64,000 nt of DNA from contig NZ_BARF01000048.1 in assembly GCF_000367365.1 (NCBI RefSeq), forward strand, positions 19,690 to 83,689. Reading direction: 5' to 3'. Both the position numbers and the translations under genes were made by a program. Shown in pieces: positions 55,852-64,000 of this stretch (position 1 is its first letter; every line of letters begins with the position of its first letter). The notes under the pieces are model-generated. The model searched no databases and was not told where the DNA came from. It saw nothing but the letters and a program-made list of their open reading frames with translations. The stretch is from Streptomyces prunicolor NBRC 13075 (GTDB lineage Bacteria; Actinomycetota; Actinomycetes; Streptomycetales; Streptomycetaceae).

Positions 55852-58314
55852 TCACCTGCGCAGAGTCGTCACCTCCAGAGCCGGGTCGCCGGCAATCTCC
55901 GCCGGGGTGGACCGTTCCATGACCCACTGCTTGCGCGAGAAGAGACGGGTCTGGTCCGAGAAGTGGGGCGAGGCCGGGTTCGCGGACTGGCCGTACGTGA
56001 GCAGGGTGTGGGCGCGCGGGCCGTCCGGGGTCAGTTCGACGGTCATCAGGAAGGTGGTGCCGAAGGCGCCGGCGGTCGGGGTGCCGGAGCCCGAGTCCGG
56101 GCTCGCCTCCACGACGTCGAAGCAGCCCGCGTCGCAGCCGGGCAGCGGGATGCCGTCCCACTTCTGTACGGCGCCGAGCTCGACGTCGACCGGGAGGTCA
56201 CGGGCCGCGAACTCCTGCACGGCGTCGGCCAGGGCGCGTTGGACGCGCGAGTCCTCGCCGTTGAACCCCCTTGGGGTGGTGAGGGGTTGGGCGGGGTCGT
56301 AGGGGACGCGGCGCCAGGTGTCGGGCGGACCGCCGTCGAGGAGACGGTTGTAGAACGTGCTCCAGAGCACGATGCCCCGGCTGGTGGTGTCGGCGCGGGT
56401 GTCCCAGCGGGCGAGGGTCGTGCAGGCCTGCGTGACGTCGACCAGCGTGCCGTCCGTGGCCGTCAGGCTCGGGTGGGCGCGGCACATGCCGACGATGTCG
56501 TCGCGGCCCGTCTCGGCCGACCGGACGCGGTTGCCGAGCATCGAGTCGCGCAGGGTGCTTTCGGTGAAGCCCGGTGCGCCCAACCCGTCGGTGCCGTCCC
56601 GGCGTTGGGCGATCATGTCGAGGCCGAGCTGAGCCCGCCCGTCGAGGTGGGGATCGGTGTCGTACACGCCCGGGAGGCCGGTGATCTGCGCCTCCGGATT
56701 GACGTACTGGGGGCCGTTGTTGGAGTTGGCGACGTAGTCGGTACGGCTCAACTTCGGCTGGCGGGAGGGTCCGTAGACGCCGGGCACGAGCGCGTCGGGG
56801 TCACTCCCCCAGGCGCAGGCCGACGTCGAACCGTCCAGGGCGGTCGGCCCCTCGTCGTTCGGGAGGGTGCAGTGGGCGAGTTGGGCGTCGGTGAGGTGCG
56901 GGACGGCCGAGGAGTCGGTGAAGTACGTGCCGCCAGTGGTGTCGGCCGCGAGGGTGTAGGTCCAGGGGACGCCCTGGAACTCGTCCTGGGCGGCGCGGAG
57001 TTGGCCGAGGTTCTGCGCCTTGCCCATCGCCAGCCAGGTGTTCATGGAGCGCAGGTTGTCGGCGTTGGCGTCCCGGATCGCGTAGGCGGTAGTCGTGGTC
57101 CAGCCGGAGGACAGCACGGGCCCGAAGTGCGAGGAGTACAGGGTCCGTTCGACGGTCTTCAGCTTGCCGTCGGCGCCGCGCACGGTGACCGGGACCGAAC
57201 GGCGTTCCATCGGTACGGTCCTGCCGTCCAGTACGTAGCTGGTCGGGTCGCCGGGGGCGAGCTTGAGCGCGTAGAGGGACGCGTGTTCGGCGTCGCTCGC
57301 GGTGTGCGTCCAGGCAAGGGTGCGGTTGTGGCCGATCTCGACCAACGGGGTGCCGTAGAGGCCGGCGCCGGAGACGTCGAGGGTGCCGGGGATCGTCAAC
57401 TGCACTTGGTACAAACGGAAGTAGCCGACGGCCCAGGGAAGGTGGGGGTTGGCCAGGACCATCGCGTTGCCGGTGCGGGTGGCATCGCGGCCGAGGGCCC
57501 AGCCGTTGCTGCCGATGTCGGTGGCGGTGGCAGTGGCAGTGGCAGTGGCAGTGGCAGTGGCAGTGGCAGTGGCAGTGGCGAGGGTCGCGGCTGCGCTGGA
57601 GGCCTCCGTTTCCTTGCCGTCGGCGGCAGTCGTCGTCGGAGGCTTCGCGTCGCCGATGTCCGGGACCAACGGCACTGTCGCGGTGACCCTGTTGACGTCG
57701 TAGACGACGCTCCACACGTCGAGTGCGGTGATCGGCCGCACCCAGGGCTTCCCCTTGCAGGTCGGGTCCGGGAGGTGGTCGACGCCGGTGTCGCGGAGGT
57801 AGCGGTTGTACCCGGCGGCGTATCCCTCGACCATGCGGCGCAGTTCGGTCGTCGGCCCCAACGGGGCTTTCTTGGCGAGCAGTTGGCGGACGGTGCCCGC
57901 ACGCAGCTGCCCGCTGTAGTAGGTGTCGCTCGCGAGGTTGGAGCCTTGGACTTCCCCTTCACCAGGCTCTCCGTCGGACCCGAAGAACCGGGACCGCTCG
58001 CCCCTCAACGTCACCACATGGTCGGCGAGTTCACACACGTTGTCCTGCGCGAACGCGTACCCGTACCCATACCCGAGTCCGTCGAAGTCCCGGGCCAGGA
58101 TGTGCGGGACGCCGTACTCGGTCCGGCTGATCCGGACCGTGTGACCGCCCTCGGCCACCGTCTTGCCGCCCGACGCCGGCCCCGTCACGGCGGACGAGGA
58201 CGCGGGCAGCAGAGCGACAGTGGCCGAGGTGAGACACAGGACGGCCGCGACAGCCGCCAACCGGCTTACTAAGGAACGTTTATGACGCTTCGTCAGTTCT
58301 CTGGGTTCACCCAT
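55852..58314 (-). CDS. Secreted penicillin-acylase-family (Ntn) amidase
   Basis: The 820-residue precursor has a Sec signal (LAAVAAVLCLTSATVALLPASSSA), an alpha-subunit (EYGVPHILARDFDGLGYGYGYAFAQDNVC), a spacer, and the beta-subunit starting at the catalytic Ser267 in GSNGWALG. Auto-cleavage just before this Ser gives the active enzyme. The spacer in front is a run of Ala-Thr pairs coded by a hexanucleotide array (57529-57576). The family includes penicillin acylases, AHL and lipopeptide acylases. ATG 58314 was chosen over 58323 because AAGGTGG fits it. TGGACCGTTCCA lies at 55908-55919. Confidence 0.93.
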   Translation of the reverse strand: MGEPRELTKRHKRSLVSRLAAVAAVLCLTSATVALLPASSSAVTGPASGGKTVAEGGHTVRISRTEYGVPHILARDFDGLGYGYGYAFAQDNVCELADHVVTLRGERSRFFGSDGEPGEGEVQGSNLASDTYYSGQLRAGTVRQLLAKKAPLGPTTELRRMVEGYAAGYNRYLRDTGVDHLPDPTCKGKPWVRPITALDVWSVVYDVNRVTATVPLVPDIGDAKPPTTTAADGKETEASSAAATLATATATATATATATATATATDIGSNGWALGRDATRTGNAMVLANPHLPWAVGYFRLYQVQLTIPGTLDVSGAGLYGTPLVEIGHNRTLAWTHTASDAEHASLYALKLAPGDPTSYVLDGRTVPMERRSVPVTVRGADGKLKTVERTLYSSHFGPVLSSGWTTTTAYAIRDANADNLRSMNTWLAMGKAQNLGQLRAAQDEFQGVPWTYTLAADTTGGTYFTDSSAVPHLTDAQLAHCTLPNDEGPTALDGSTSACAWGSDPDALVPGVYGPSRQPKLSRTDYVANSNNGPQYVNPEAQITGLPGVYDTDPHLDGRAQLGLDMIAQRRDGTDGLGAPGFTESTLRDSMLGNRVRSAETGRDDIVGMCRAHPSLTATDGTLVDVTQACTTLARWDTRADTTSRGIVLWSTFYNRLLDGGPPDTWRRVPYDPAQPLTTPRGFNGEDSRVQRALADAVQEFAARDLPVDVELGAVQKWDGIPLPGCDAGCFDVVEASPDSGSGTPTAGAFGTTFLMTVELTPDGPRAHTLLTYGQSANPASPHFSDQTRLFSRKQWVMERSTPAEIAGDPALEVTTLRR
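57529..57576. repeat. Hexanucleotide array (GGCAGT) x 8 in the acylase spacer
   Basis: Eight perfect copies encode alternating Thr-Ala directly ahead of the self-cleavage site; imperfect GGCGGT copies precede it. Confidence 0.95.
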
Positions 58315-58439
58315 GGCCGCCACCTTGCAGGCGGGACCGAGGGAGCGTCATCGGGCGCGCGGCGGATTTCCGGGCGGCTTGTCAGCCTCAGGACGTACGC
58401 CTTGAGGCTCCTCGGGGGCCTTGAGGCGCTGTCGGTCGG

Positions 58440-59369
58440 CTACGGCTTGTAGATCTGCCGCAGGGTTGCCACGGCCATCGCGAACTGACCGGACGCGTTG
58501 GGGTGCGCGGCGGCGGTGTTCGCGGCGGGGGTCAGCGACTCGATCCACCGTTCCTCGCGCGGTTGGCACATGTCGTGGCCCACCGTCGGCGAGTAGGTGT
58601 CCGCGTAGGACGCGTGGACCCCCTCGGCATTCGCCTGGCGTCGCAGCGCCGCGTTGGCCTGCTTCGTGGTGTCCCGCAGATAGGCGAAGTCGCCCTTGGC
58701 GAAGGGTACTTCGCCGCAGCCAACGCCGTTGTCGGGGAAGAGCGCGGGGTAGCCGACGACGATCACCTTGGCGGCGGGGCTGCGTCGCTTGATCTCGGCG
58801 AGCACATCGTGGACGCGCCCCTCCATGGTGGCGACGCGCTCGGCCAGTACGTCCTTGCCGCCCGCCGTGAAGTACTGCTTGCAGGGGGTACCGTCCCGGT
58901 CCGTCGCGGCGACACGGGCGCAGGTGGCGAGCACGCTGCTGAAGCCGACGTCGTTGCCGCCCAGGGTCAGGGTGACGAGTCTCGTGCGGGGCGTGAGCGC
59001 GTCGACCTGGGGGGCGTTGGCGCCCTGCGGGTTCCAGAAGTTGTTCGTGGTGGCGCCGCTGCAGGTGACGTCGTCGAACGTGTGCTTGAGCCCCACCATC
59101 GAGGCGAACTCGGAGATCAGACCGGGGTAGTTGCCGGCCGTACGGTCGCACGCCTTGTCCTTCACCCCGGCCAGTCCGGCCCCGGAGGCGTAGGAGTCGC
59201 CGAGCGCCACATAGGCGGGGCCGACACCGGAGGTGACCGGCGCGCTCCGAGCCGCTGCGCTCGGCGCGCCGAGCGTGAGGACGACGGCCGAGGCGGCCAG
59301 GACTCCGGCGGCGGCGCGGCGGGTCTGTGACTGGCTGCCCGGGGAACGGTTTGATCCGAAAGGGGACAC
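58440..59369 (-). CDS. Secreted SGNH/GDSL esterase-lipase
   Basis: The 309-residue precursor has a signal (AAAGVLAASAVVLTLGAPSAAA) and the SGNH blocks: Ser in GDSYASGAG, Gly in CSGATT, Asn in GGNDVGF and His in AAAHPNASGQ. Three conserved Cys pairs are likely, as in the Streptomyces lipase SCO1725-like group. GTG at 59369 starts it. It lies 125 bp upstream of the acylase gene on the same strand. Confidence 0.93.
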   Translation of the reverse strand: MSPFGSNRSPGSQSQTRRAAAGVLAASAVVLTLGAPSAAARSAPVTSGVGPAYVALGDSYASGAGLAGVKDKACDRTAGNYPGLISEFASMVGLKHTFDDVTCSGATTNNFWNPQGANAPQVDALTPRTRLVTLTLGGNDVGFSSVLATCARVAATDRDGTPCKQYFTAGGKDVLAERVATMEGRVHDVLAEIKRRSPAAKVIVVGYPALFPDNGVGCGEVPFAKGDFAYLRDTTKQANAALRRQANAEGVHASYADTYSPTVGHDMCQPREERWIESLTPAANTAAAHPNASGQFAMAVATLRQIYKP

Positions 59370-59589
59370 AACGCCTCTTCAATCCTAGGGGACTTGGACA
59401 GGCGCCGGCCGGTGCCACGAGGAGGCTGACGCCCTCTCGATGTGATCGAGCCTAGGGTCGGGGCGGAGCGCGGTCCTCGGGCTACGGGACGACTGCCGCG
59501 TAGAACCAGGGTTGGAGAGCACCACGGACTCTCCGCCTCAGGAGCGCTCTCGCATACGCTGCGTCCCTACGACGAGACCCCCGGAGGCG

Positions 59590-59841
59590 ATGGCCCTGAT
59601 CACCCTGGATCTGCACCCCTACTTCCGCAGCGATCGCGATATCGACACGGCCCTGCGGCAGACCCTCTTCAAGGCCGCCGCCACCGGGGTCGACACCGTC
59701 CAGATCATCCCGGGCAAGGGAACGGGCCAACTGAAGAAGCGGGTGTTGGCCGTGTTGGCGCAGAAGCACATCAAGAAGCTCTACGCCCGCGTGGAGCAGG
59801 ATCCGACCAACGCGGGCCGGATCCTGGTCCACCTTCGCTGA
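59590..59841 (+). CDS. Small Smr-domain protein
   Basis: The 83-residue protein is a stand-alone Smr domain: ALITLDLHPYF gives the LDLH motif and DTVQIIPGKGTGQLKKRVLAVL the HGxG-like loop (IIPGKGTG here) of MutS2-type Smr domains. GGAGG precedes the ATG. Smr domains are RNA or DNA endonucleases acting on branched or ribosomal substrates. Short free-standing forms occur in many bacteria and their partners are unknown. A heptamer array lies 11 bp behind its stop. Confidence 0.88.
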   Translation: MALITLDLHPYFRSDRDIDTALRQTLFKAAATGVDTVQIIPGKGTGQLKKRVLAVLAQKHIKKLYARVEQDPTNAGRILVHLR

Positions 59842-59852
59842 CTAGCTGTCCC

Positions 59853-59901
59853 CTATTGGCTATTGGCTATTGGCTATTGGCTATTGGCTATTGGCTATTG
59901 G
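59853..59901. repeat. Heptanucleotide array (CTATTGG) x 7 at the Smr/GH92 junction
   Basis: Seven perfect copies lie between the Smr stop and the GH92 3' end. The last copy supplies the GH92 stop codon (TAG as CTA) and its last codon (CAA). Confidence 0.96.
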
Positions 59902-62900
59902 CCGAAGCCGTACGAGAACAGGTGGTCCGTGCCCGTCGAGCCCGTCACTGGCAGGGTGATCGACGCGACCTGCTTGGACGGGTCCAACGGGACCTTCGTG
60001 GCGAAGACGTAGGTCTTCACGCTGTCCCGGCCCCCGCTCCCGGTGTTCCGGTAGGCCGTCGTGGCCGCGGTCGTGTCACCTGGAATCGACGTGCTGGAAC
60101 CGCCGTTGAGGGTCCAGTCCGGGAAGGCGACCGTCCCCTGCGAGGTGGTGCCGTCGGTGTAGGTGACGGTCACCGTGCCCGAGACGCCGCTGCCGTCGGT
60201 CGGCGCGTTGGTCGCCGTACCGAGCAGACCCAGCGACGCACCCGATGTGCCGGCCGGCATCGAGATGGTCTGGCCGGCCATCTCCAGGTTGTCCAACTGA
60301 CCCGAAGTCACCGTCGGCCAGGTGTAGTTGATGCCGTCGACCGTGAGGGGCGAGCCGCTCGTGACGCCCGCAGCCGCCAACGCGTTCTGCGAGAAGGCCC
60401 AACCACCGCCGTCGAAGCCGCCCGAGAAGGTGGCGCCGTCGGGATAGATGCCCTCGTTGGTGTTGTACGGCCACAGCGCACCGGCCTTGGCCACGGCCAC
60501 CCGGAGGGTCGCACCGGCCAGCGCCGCACCGGAGTTGTGGTCGGTCAGCGCGAACGTGACCGGGAACAGCCCCTCGTCCGCACCCGCCGTGACGTGATCC
60601 TTCGCCTCGGCGCTGCCCGCTGCGGGCACCGTCAGCGAGCCGGACGCCGTGTCCAGGGTGACGCCTGAGGGAGCCGTCGCCTTCCAGTCGACCGTGACGG
60701 CCGCGCTGCCGAGGTTGGTCAGGTCGAGCGTGCCGTCACCGGCCGAACCCGGCGTGAGTACAAGGCCGTTGGCGGGACCGGTCGCGGCCAGCACCCGGCC
60801 GCCGCCCGTGGTGTCCGACGGCGGCGCGGCCGAAGGTCCGGACGCCCAGGCCGTGTTGGGCTGTGTGCCGAGCTTGAAGTCGGCAGTGCCCGCACTCTGC
60901 AACTGCTGATACGTCAGCCAAGAGGTTTTCCACGCCTTGCCGTTGACGTCGAGCGACTGCACGTACGGCGCGTCGGACGCGGCCTGCGGTGCGTTGATCC
61001 GCACCGTCTTTCCGCCGCCGAAGGTCACCTTGGCCACCGTGAACGCCGGGCTGCCGAGCGCCAGCGTGTCCGTGCCCGGGGTCTCCGGATACATGCCGAG
61101 CTCGGACCAGACGTACCACGAACTCATCGCGCCGAGGTCGTCGTTGCCGAACGAGCCGACCGGTGCGTTGAAGTACAGCTTCTGCTGCGCCTCGCGGACG
61201 GCCGCCTGCGTCTTCCAGGGCTGGCCCGTGTAGTCGTACTCCCAGGGGATCTCGACGCTGGGCTCGTTGCTCAGGTCGGCGTCGGTGTTGCCGGGTGCGG
61301 TGATGTCGTCGAGCAGGCTGTCCAGGTAGGACGAGTACGCCTGGTTCCCGCCACGAGCCTGGATGAGCTGTTTCAGGTTGAACGGGACCATCGGCGTGTA
61401 CTGCGCGGAGGTGCCCTCCACGAAGCCGTTGGAGGTGCCGGGGGTGAAGCCGCCCGCGAACTGGCCGTCCTTGTTCTTGGCCTGCATGTAGCCGGTCTGC
61501 GGGTTGAAGACGTTCATCCAGTCCTGGGCGCGGGTGGCGAACTTCTCGTAGACGGACGTCCTGCCCAGCGACTTCGCGAAGGAGGCGAGTGCGTAGTCGG
61601 CGGAGTCGTACTCGAGTTGGGTGGAGACGGGGCCGTAGAAGTTGCAGCAGTTGTAGTCGTTCTCGTCCAGCGGCAGGTAGCCCTTCGCGTCCCGGACCGA
61701 CTCGCCGGGGCGGTCGTTGTTGGGGACGGTGGCCTCGTGCTGCAGGGCCGCGAGGGCCTTGTCGGTGTCGAAGCCGGTCGCGCCGAAGGCGTACGCGTCG
61801 GCGATGATGCCGGCGGCCGGGTCGCCGACCATGACGTAGCTCTCGCCGTTGTTCGAGGCCCACTTGGGCAACAGGCCTGTCTGGTCATAGCCGTTGAGCA
61901 TCGAGGTGACGACGTCGGCGGTGACCTTGGGTTCGACCATCGCCATCAGCTGGGTCTGGGAACGGTAGGTGTCCCAGCCGGAGTAGTTGGCGTACTGGGC
62001 CTGTTGCCCCTTGGCCAGTGTGTGGACCTGGTTGTCCATGCCCATGTACTGGCCGTTGTCGTCGGAGAAGACGTTCGGGTGCAGCAGCGCGTGGTAGAGC
62101 GCGGTGTAGAACTGCGTCTGCTGGTCGGTGGATCCGCCGCCCACCTGGATCTTGTTCAGTACGGCGTTCCAGGCGTCGTGGTTGGCCTTCTCGACCGTGC
62201 CGAGGTTCCAGTTCTTGATCTCGGTGCTGAGGTTGTTCGCCGCGCCCGCGTCACTCGTGTACGAGATGCCGACCTTCGCGCTCACCGTGGGGTTCGCGGT
62301 GGTGTCGAAGGTGAGGTACATGCCGTTGGCGCCGGTCGTGGGAGGCTGGGCGGCTTTCGCTGTGGCTGTGGCTTTGGCTTTGGCTTTGGCTTTGGCTTTG
62401 GCTTTGGCTTTGGCTTTTGGACCGGTCCCATGGATCGTGGGGGCGGGCTTCGCCGGGACGGTGAAGTGTTTCTCCTTCAGCGGCGCCGACTTGGTCACCT
62501 GCGGGGCGAGTTGGACCTTGCCGGCCTTCAGCGATCGCGCGTCGGGGTTGATGGTGCTACCGACCCACGTACCGCTGGCGGTGAACGGCTGGTCGAACTT
62601 CACGTCGAAGTGCAGCGTGTACCTGTTGCTCGCGCCGCAGAAGTGACCGCTGTCGATCGCGCCGCTGATCTCCTTGTCGTTCACCACCTGGACGCGGGTC
62701 CCGTCCACTTGTGTGGCGCCGCCGCTCAACTTGAAGAGCAGGTTGGCCTGTTGACCTGCGGGGAAGGTGAAGGCGCCAAGACCGGCGCGGGTGGTGTCGG
62801 TCAGCTCGGTCTTGACCCCGTTCGCGTCGGTGACCTTGTAGCGCCCGATGCCGGCCTGCTCGTCGGCATGGCCGAAGCCGACGGACGTACTCCCGAGGTC

Positions 62901-63308
62901 ACCCGACAGCGAACCGGTCACCGGCAGAATCGGCAGATCGCCCGCGACGGGACAGCCGGGTCCCGAGACGTGGGTGAGGCTGAAGCCGGAGAGTTTGGTG
63001 TCGTTGTACTCGTAGCCACCGCCGTCAGGACGGTTCGGTGTCGTGTCGGGACCCCACTGCACCATCCCGGCCGGCATGTCGGGGCCGGGGAAGGTGTCCA
63101 CCGCCCCGGAGGTGCCGATGAGGGGGTTGACGAGGGACGCGGGGTCCGTCACGAGGGCGGGCGTCGCGGCGCTCGCGGCATGGGCGATGCCGGCGCTGCC
63201 GATCGCCGTGAGCGGAAGGGCGGTCAGGCCCAACACGCAGGCCACGGCGAGGCGTTGACGGAATCTGTTGCGGTCACGTGGCACGGCTGAACGTCGGGGT
63301 CTCACCAT
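59895..63308 (-). CDS. Secreted GH92 alpha-mannosidase with C-terminal domains
   Basis: The 1137-residue precursor has a Sec signal (LAVACVLGLTALPLTAIGSAGIAHA), an N-terminal beta-domain, the (alpha/alpha)6 barrel with SNEPSVEIPWEYDYTGQPWKTQ (the NEP-PWKTQ signature) and YVWSELGMYPETPGTDTLALGSPAF, then an NPCBM-like C-terminal part (YTDGTTSQGTVAFPDW). A Lys-Ala run near residues 297-313 is coded by a hexamer array. It splits alpha-1,2-mannose from glycans outside the cell. ATG at 63308 has GGAGG upstream. The stop is in the heptamer array. A possible ManR-like operator is at 63413. Confidence 0.94.
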   Translation of the reverse strand: MVRPRRSAVPRDRNRFRQRLAVACVLGLTALPLTAIGSAGIAHAASAATPALVTDPASLVNPLIGTSGAVDTFPGPDMPAGMVQWGPDTTPNRPDGGGYEYNDTKLSGFSLTHVSGPGCPVAGDLPILPVTGSLSGDLGSTSVGFGHADEQAGIGRYKVTDANGVKTELTDTTRAGLGAFTFPAGQQANLLFKLSGGATQVDGTRVQVVNDKEISGAIDSGHFCGASNRYTLHFDVKFDQPFTASGTWVGSTINPDARSLKAGKVQLAPQVTKSAPLKEKHFTVPAKPAPTIHGTGPKAKAKAKAKAKAKAKATATAKAAQPPTTGANGMYLTFDTTANPTVSAKVGISYTSDAGAANNLSTEIKNWNLGTVEKANHDAWNAVLNKIQVGGGSTDQQTQFYTALYHALLHPNVFSDDNGQYMGMDNQVHTLAKGQQAQYANYSGWDTYRSQTQLMAMVEPKVTADVVTSMLNGYDQTGLLPKWASNNGESYVMVGDPAAGIIADAYAFGATGFDTDKALAALQHEATVPNNDRPGESVRDAKGYLPLDENDYNCCNFYGPVSTQLEYDSADYALASFAKSLGRTSVYEKFATRAQDWMNVFNPQTGYMQAKNKDGQFAGGFTPGTSNGFVEGTSAQYTPMVPFNLKQLIQARGGNQAYSSYLDSLLDDITAPGNTDADLSNEPSVEIPWEYDYTGQPWKTQAAVREAQQKLYFNAPVGSFGNDDLGAMSSWYVWSELGMYPETPGTDTLALGSPAFTVAKVTFGGGKTVRINAPQAASDAPYVQSLDVNGKAWKTSWLTYQQLQSAGTADFKLGTQPNTAWASGPSAAPPSDTTGGGRVLAATGPANGLVLTPGSAGDGTLDLTNLGSAAVTVDWKATAPSGVTLDTASGSLTVPAAGSAEAKDHVTAGADEGLFPVTFALTDHNSGAALAGATLRVAVAKAGALWPYNTNEGIYPDGATFSGGFDGGGWAFSQNALAAAGVTSGSPLTVDGINYTWPTVTSGQLDNLEMAGQTISMPAGTSGASLGLLGTATNAPTDGSGVSGTVTVTYTDGTTSQGTVAFPDWTLNGGSSTSIPGDTTAATTAYRNTGSGGRDSVKTYVFATKVPLDPSKQVASITLPVTGSTGTDHLFSYGFGQ
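62370..62417. repeat. Hexanucleotide array (GGCTTT) x 8 in the GH92 gene
   Basis: Eight perfect copies encode Lys-Ala repeats and end exactly where the palindrome TTGGACCGGTCCC begins (62417). Confidence 0.95.
62417..62430. repeat. Dispersed palindrome copy abutting the GGCTTT array
   Basis: TTGGACCGGTCCCA has the exact core and starts on the last base of the array. Confidence 0.88.
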
Positions 63309-63870
63309 CGGTCGCCTCCGCAGCGGTTCGTGCTTCGCAGATCAGGTGACGGCACACCGGAGAACACCGGCACGCCGGCGACAGGCAACGGTTCCTGGTC
63401 GCTCCCACGGCCTGACAACGTTGCCATGCACGAGTGTCGAGTGAACGCGCGTGCTGATGGTGTGTCAACGAGGTTGGCAGGAGTTTGGGGTGGAGTTGAG
63501 GGGTGGGTGGGATTGGGGTGAGCGCCGGGGGTGCGCGAGCGCGTATGACACAGGGGACCGAAGTTCAAGTGCCCTGAGTAGATGGGGACGTACGGCATCA
63601 GCGACCGGGCGTTCAAGCGCCATGGAGCACGGGCACGTACGGCAGCGGCGGCCCAAGTTTCGAGACTGCGGGCGGGACTGACGCACGACCTCGGGGCTCG
63701 GCAGGTCCGGCAGGTCGATAGATCGATGGGTCGACAGGTCCCGCCCATCCGGCTGGCGACAGTCAGGCAGACAGGCGCATACCCCTACGCCCCCACCCCC
63801 ACCCGGCACCTCGACCGACACGCACCGGCGAAGTCCCGGCGCCGGTCACCCGGCCAGGGCAGCAGGCGCA
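63309..63870. other. Non-coding upstream region of the GH92 gene
   Basis: I see no convincing gene on either strand. The part near 63413 holds the GH92 operator candidate; the rest has scattered small repeats such as CAGGTCGA-type words near 63700. Confidence 0.5.
63413..63426. promoter_or_regulatory. Possible LacI/ManR-like operator upstream of GH92
   Basis: TGACAACGTTGCCA is a near-palindrome around AACGTT and resembles the known mannan-utilisation site GACAACGTTGTC of Streptomyces. Confidence 0.5.
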
Positions 63871-63982
63871 CCCTCACGCCCTCACGCCCTCACGCCCTCA
63901 CGCCCTCACGCCCTCACGCCCTCACGCCCTCACGCCCTCACGCCCTCACGCCCTCACGCCCTCACGCCCTCACGCCCTCACG
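63871..63982. repeat. Octanucleotide array (CCCTCACG) x 14
   Basis: Fourteen perfect head-to-tail copies, 112 bp, near the right edge. The unit length is not divisible by three and no gene frame runs across it. Confidence 0.97.
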
Positions 63983-64000
63983 CGACAGCCAACCAGGGGC

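Noticed and set aside
63871..63982. CRISPR-like repeat array
   Set aside because: The unit is 8 bp with no spacers and no cas genes; it is a simple tandem repeat.

Overview
The window is high-GC actinobacterial DNA, almost certainly a Streptomyces chromosome. Supporting signs are strong GC bias at third codon positions, many GTG starts, ATGA/GTGA start-stop overlaps, a dense set of secreted glycoside hydrolases with Sec or Tat signals, DasR-type operators, large LuxR-family ATPase regulators, and a second EF-G-like factor. I saw no rRNA, tRNA, CRISPR or prophage.

Layout. (1) 1-4.9 kb: a leftward operon with translationally coupled ends (MDR dehydrogenase, divergent 6-pyruvoyl-tetrahydropterin-synthase-like protein, GT4 glycosyltransferase, SAM methyltransferase, an unidentified gene running off the left edge), divergent from a CDP-alcohol phosphatidyltransferase. 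It looks like a biosynthetic pathway I cannot name. (2) 5.0-6.4 kb: YcnI-type copper protein and a Met/His-rich membrane protein. (3) 6.7-14.3 kb: an uptake operon (GNAT, solute-binding lipoprotein, fused two-domain permease, MFS) divergent from a CooC-like P-loop ATPase; Fur-family-like boxes lie between them. (4) 14.4-22.9 kb: a beta-1,3-glucan (laminarin-like) locus with GH16, GH1, a sugar ABC transporter and a divergent GH55-like secreted enzyme. (5) 23-25.1 kb: EF-G paralogue. (6) 25.4-28.6 kb: a decay island with a 5'-truncated NlpC/P60 gene, an IS605-type tnpB element inserted in a small secreted-protein gene, and a GNAT gene with a nonsense codon. (7) 28.7-32.6 kb: ABC-2 exporter and NarL-type two-component system. 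(8) 32.9-35.1 kb: GH53 galactanase and a GH26-like enzyme. (9) 35.4-46.2 kb: alpha/beta hydrolases (two close paralogues), phosphotriesterase-like protein, AraC and LuxR regulators, amidohydrolase, GNAT and an ECF sigma factor. (10) 46.3-52.1 kb: M19-like dipeptidase with LacI regulator, divergent Gfo/Idh oxidoreductase, and an AfsR/LuxR-type ATPase regulator. (11) 52.3-63.3 kb: secreted enzymes (trypsin-like protease, DUF4232 lipoprotein, GH19 chitinase under DasR-like sites, penicillin acylase, SGNH esterase, GH92 mannosidase) plus a small Smr protein. (12) 63.3-64 kb: non-coding, with a 14-copy 8-bp array.

Two features cut across the gene layout. The first is a palindrome, consensus TTGGACCGGTCCAA, with 12 exact copies of its 10-bp core GGACCGGTCC and about 20 near matches, found both between and inside unrelated genes. 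The second is an unusual number of short tandem repeats: 6-bp arrays of eight copies inside two secreted-enzyme genes, and 7-, 8-, 9- and 10-bp arrays elsewhere. One 6-bp array runs straight into a copy of the palindrome. The palindrome family is the strongest candidate here for something undescribed; the pterin-synthase-like operon is second.
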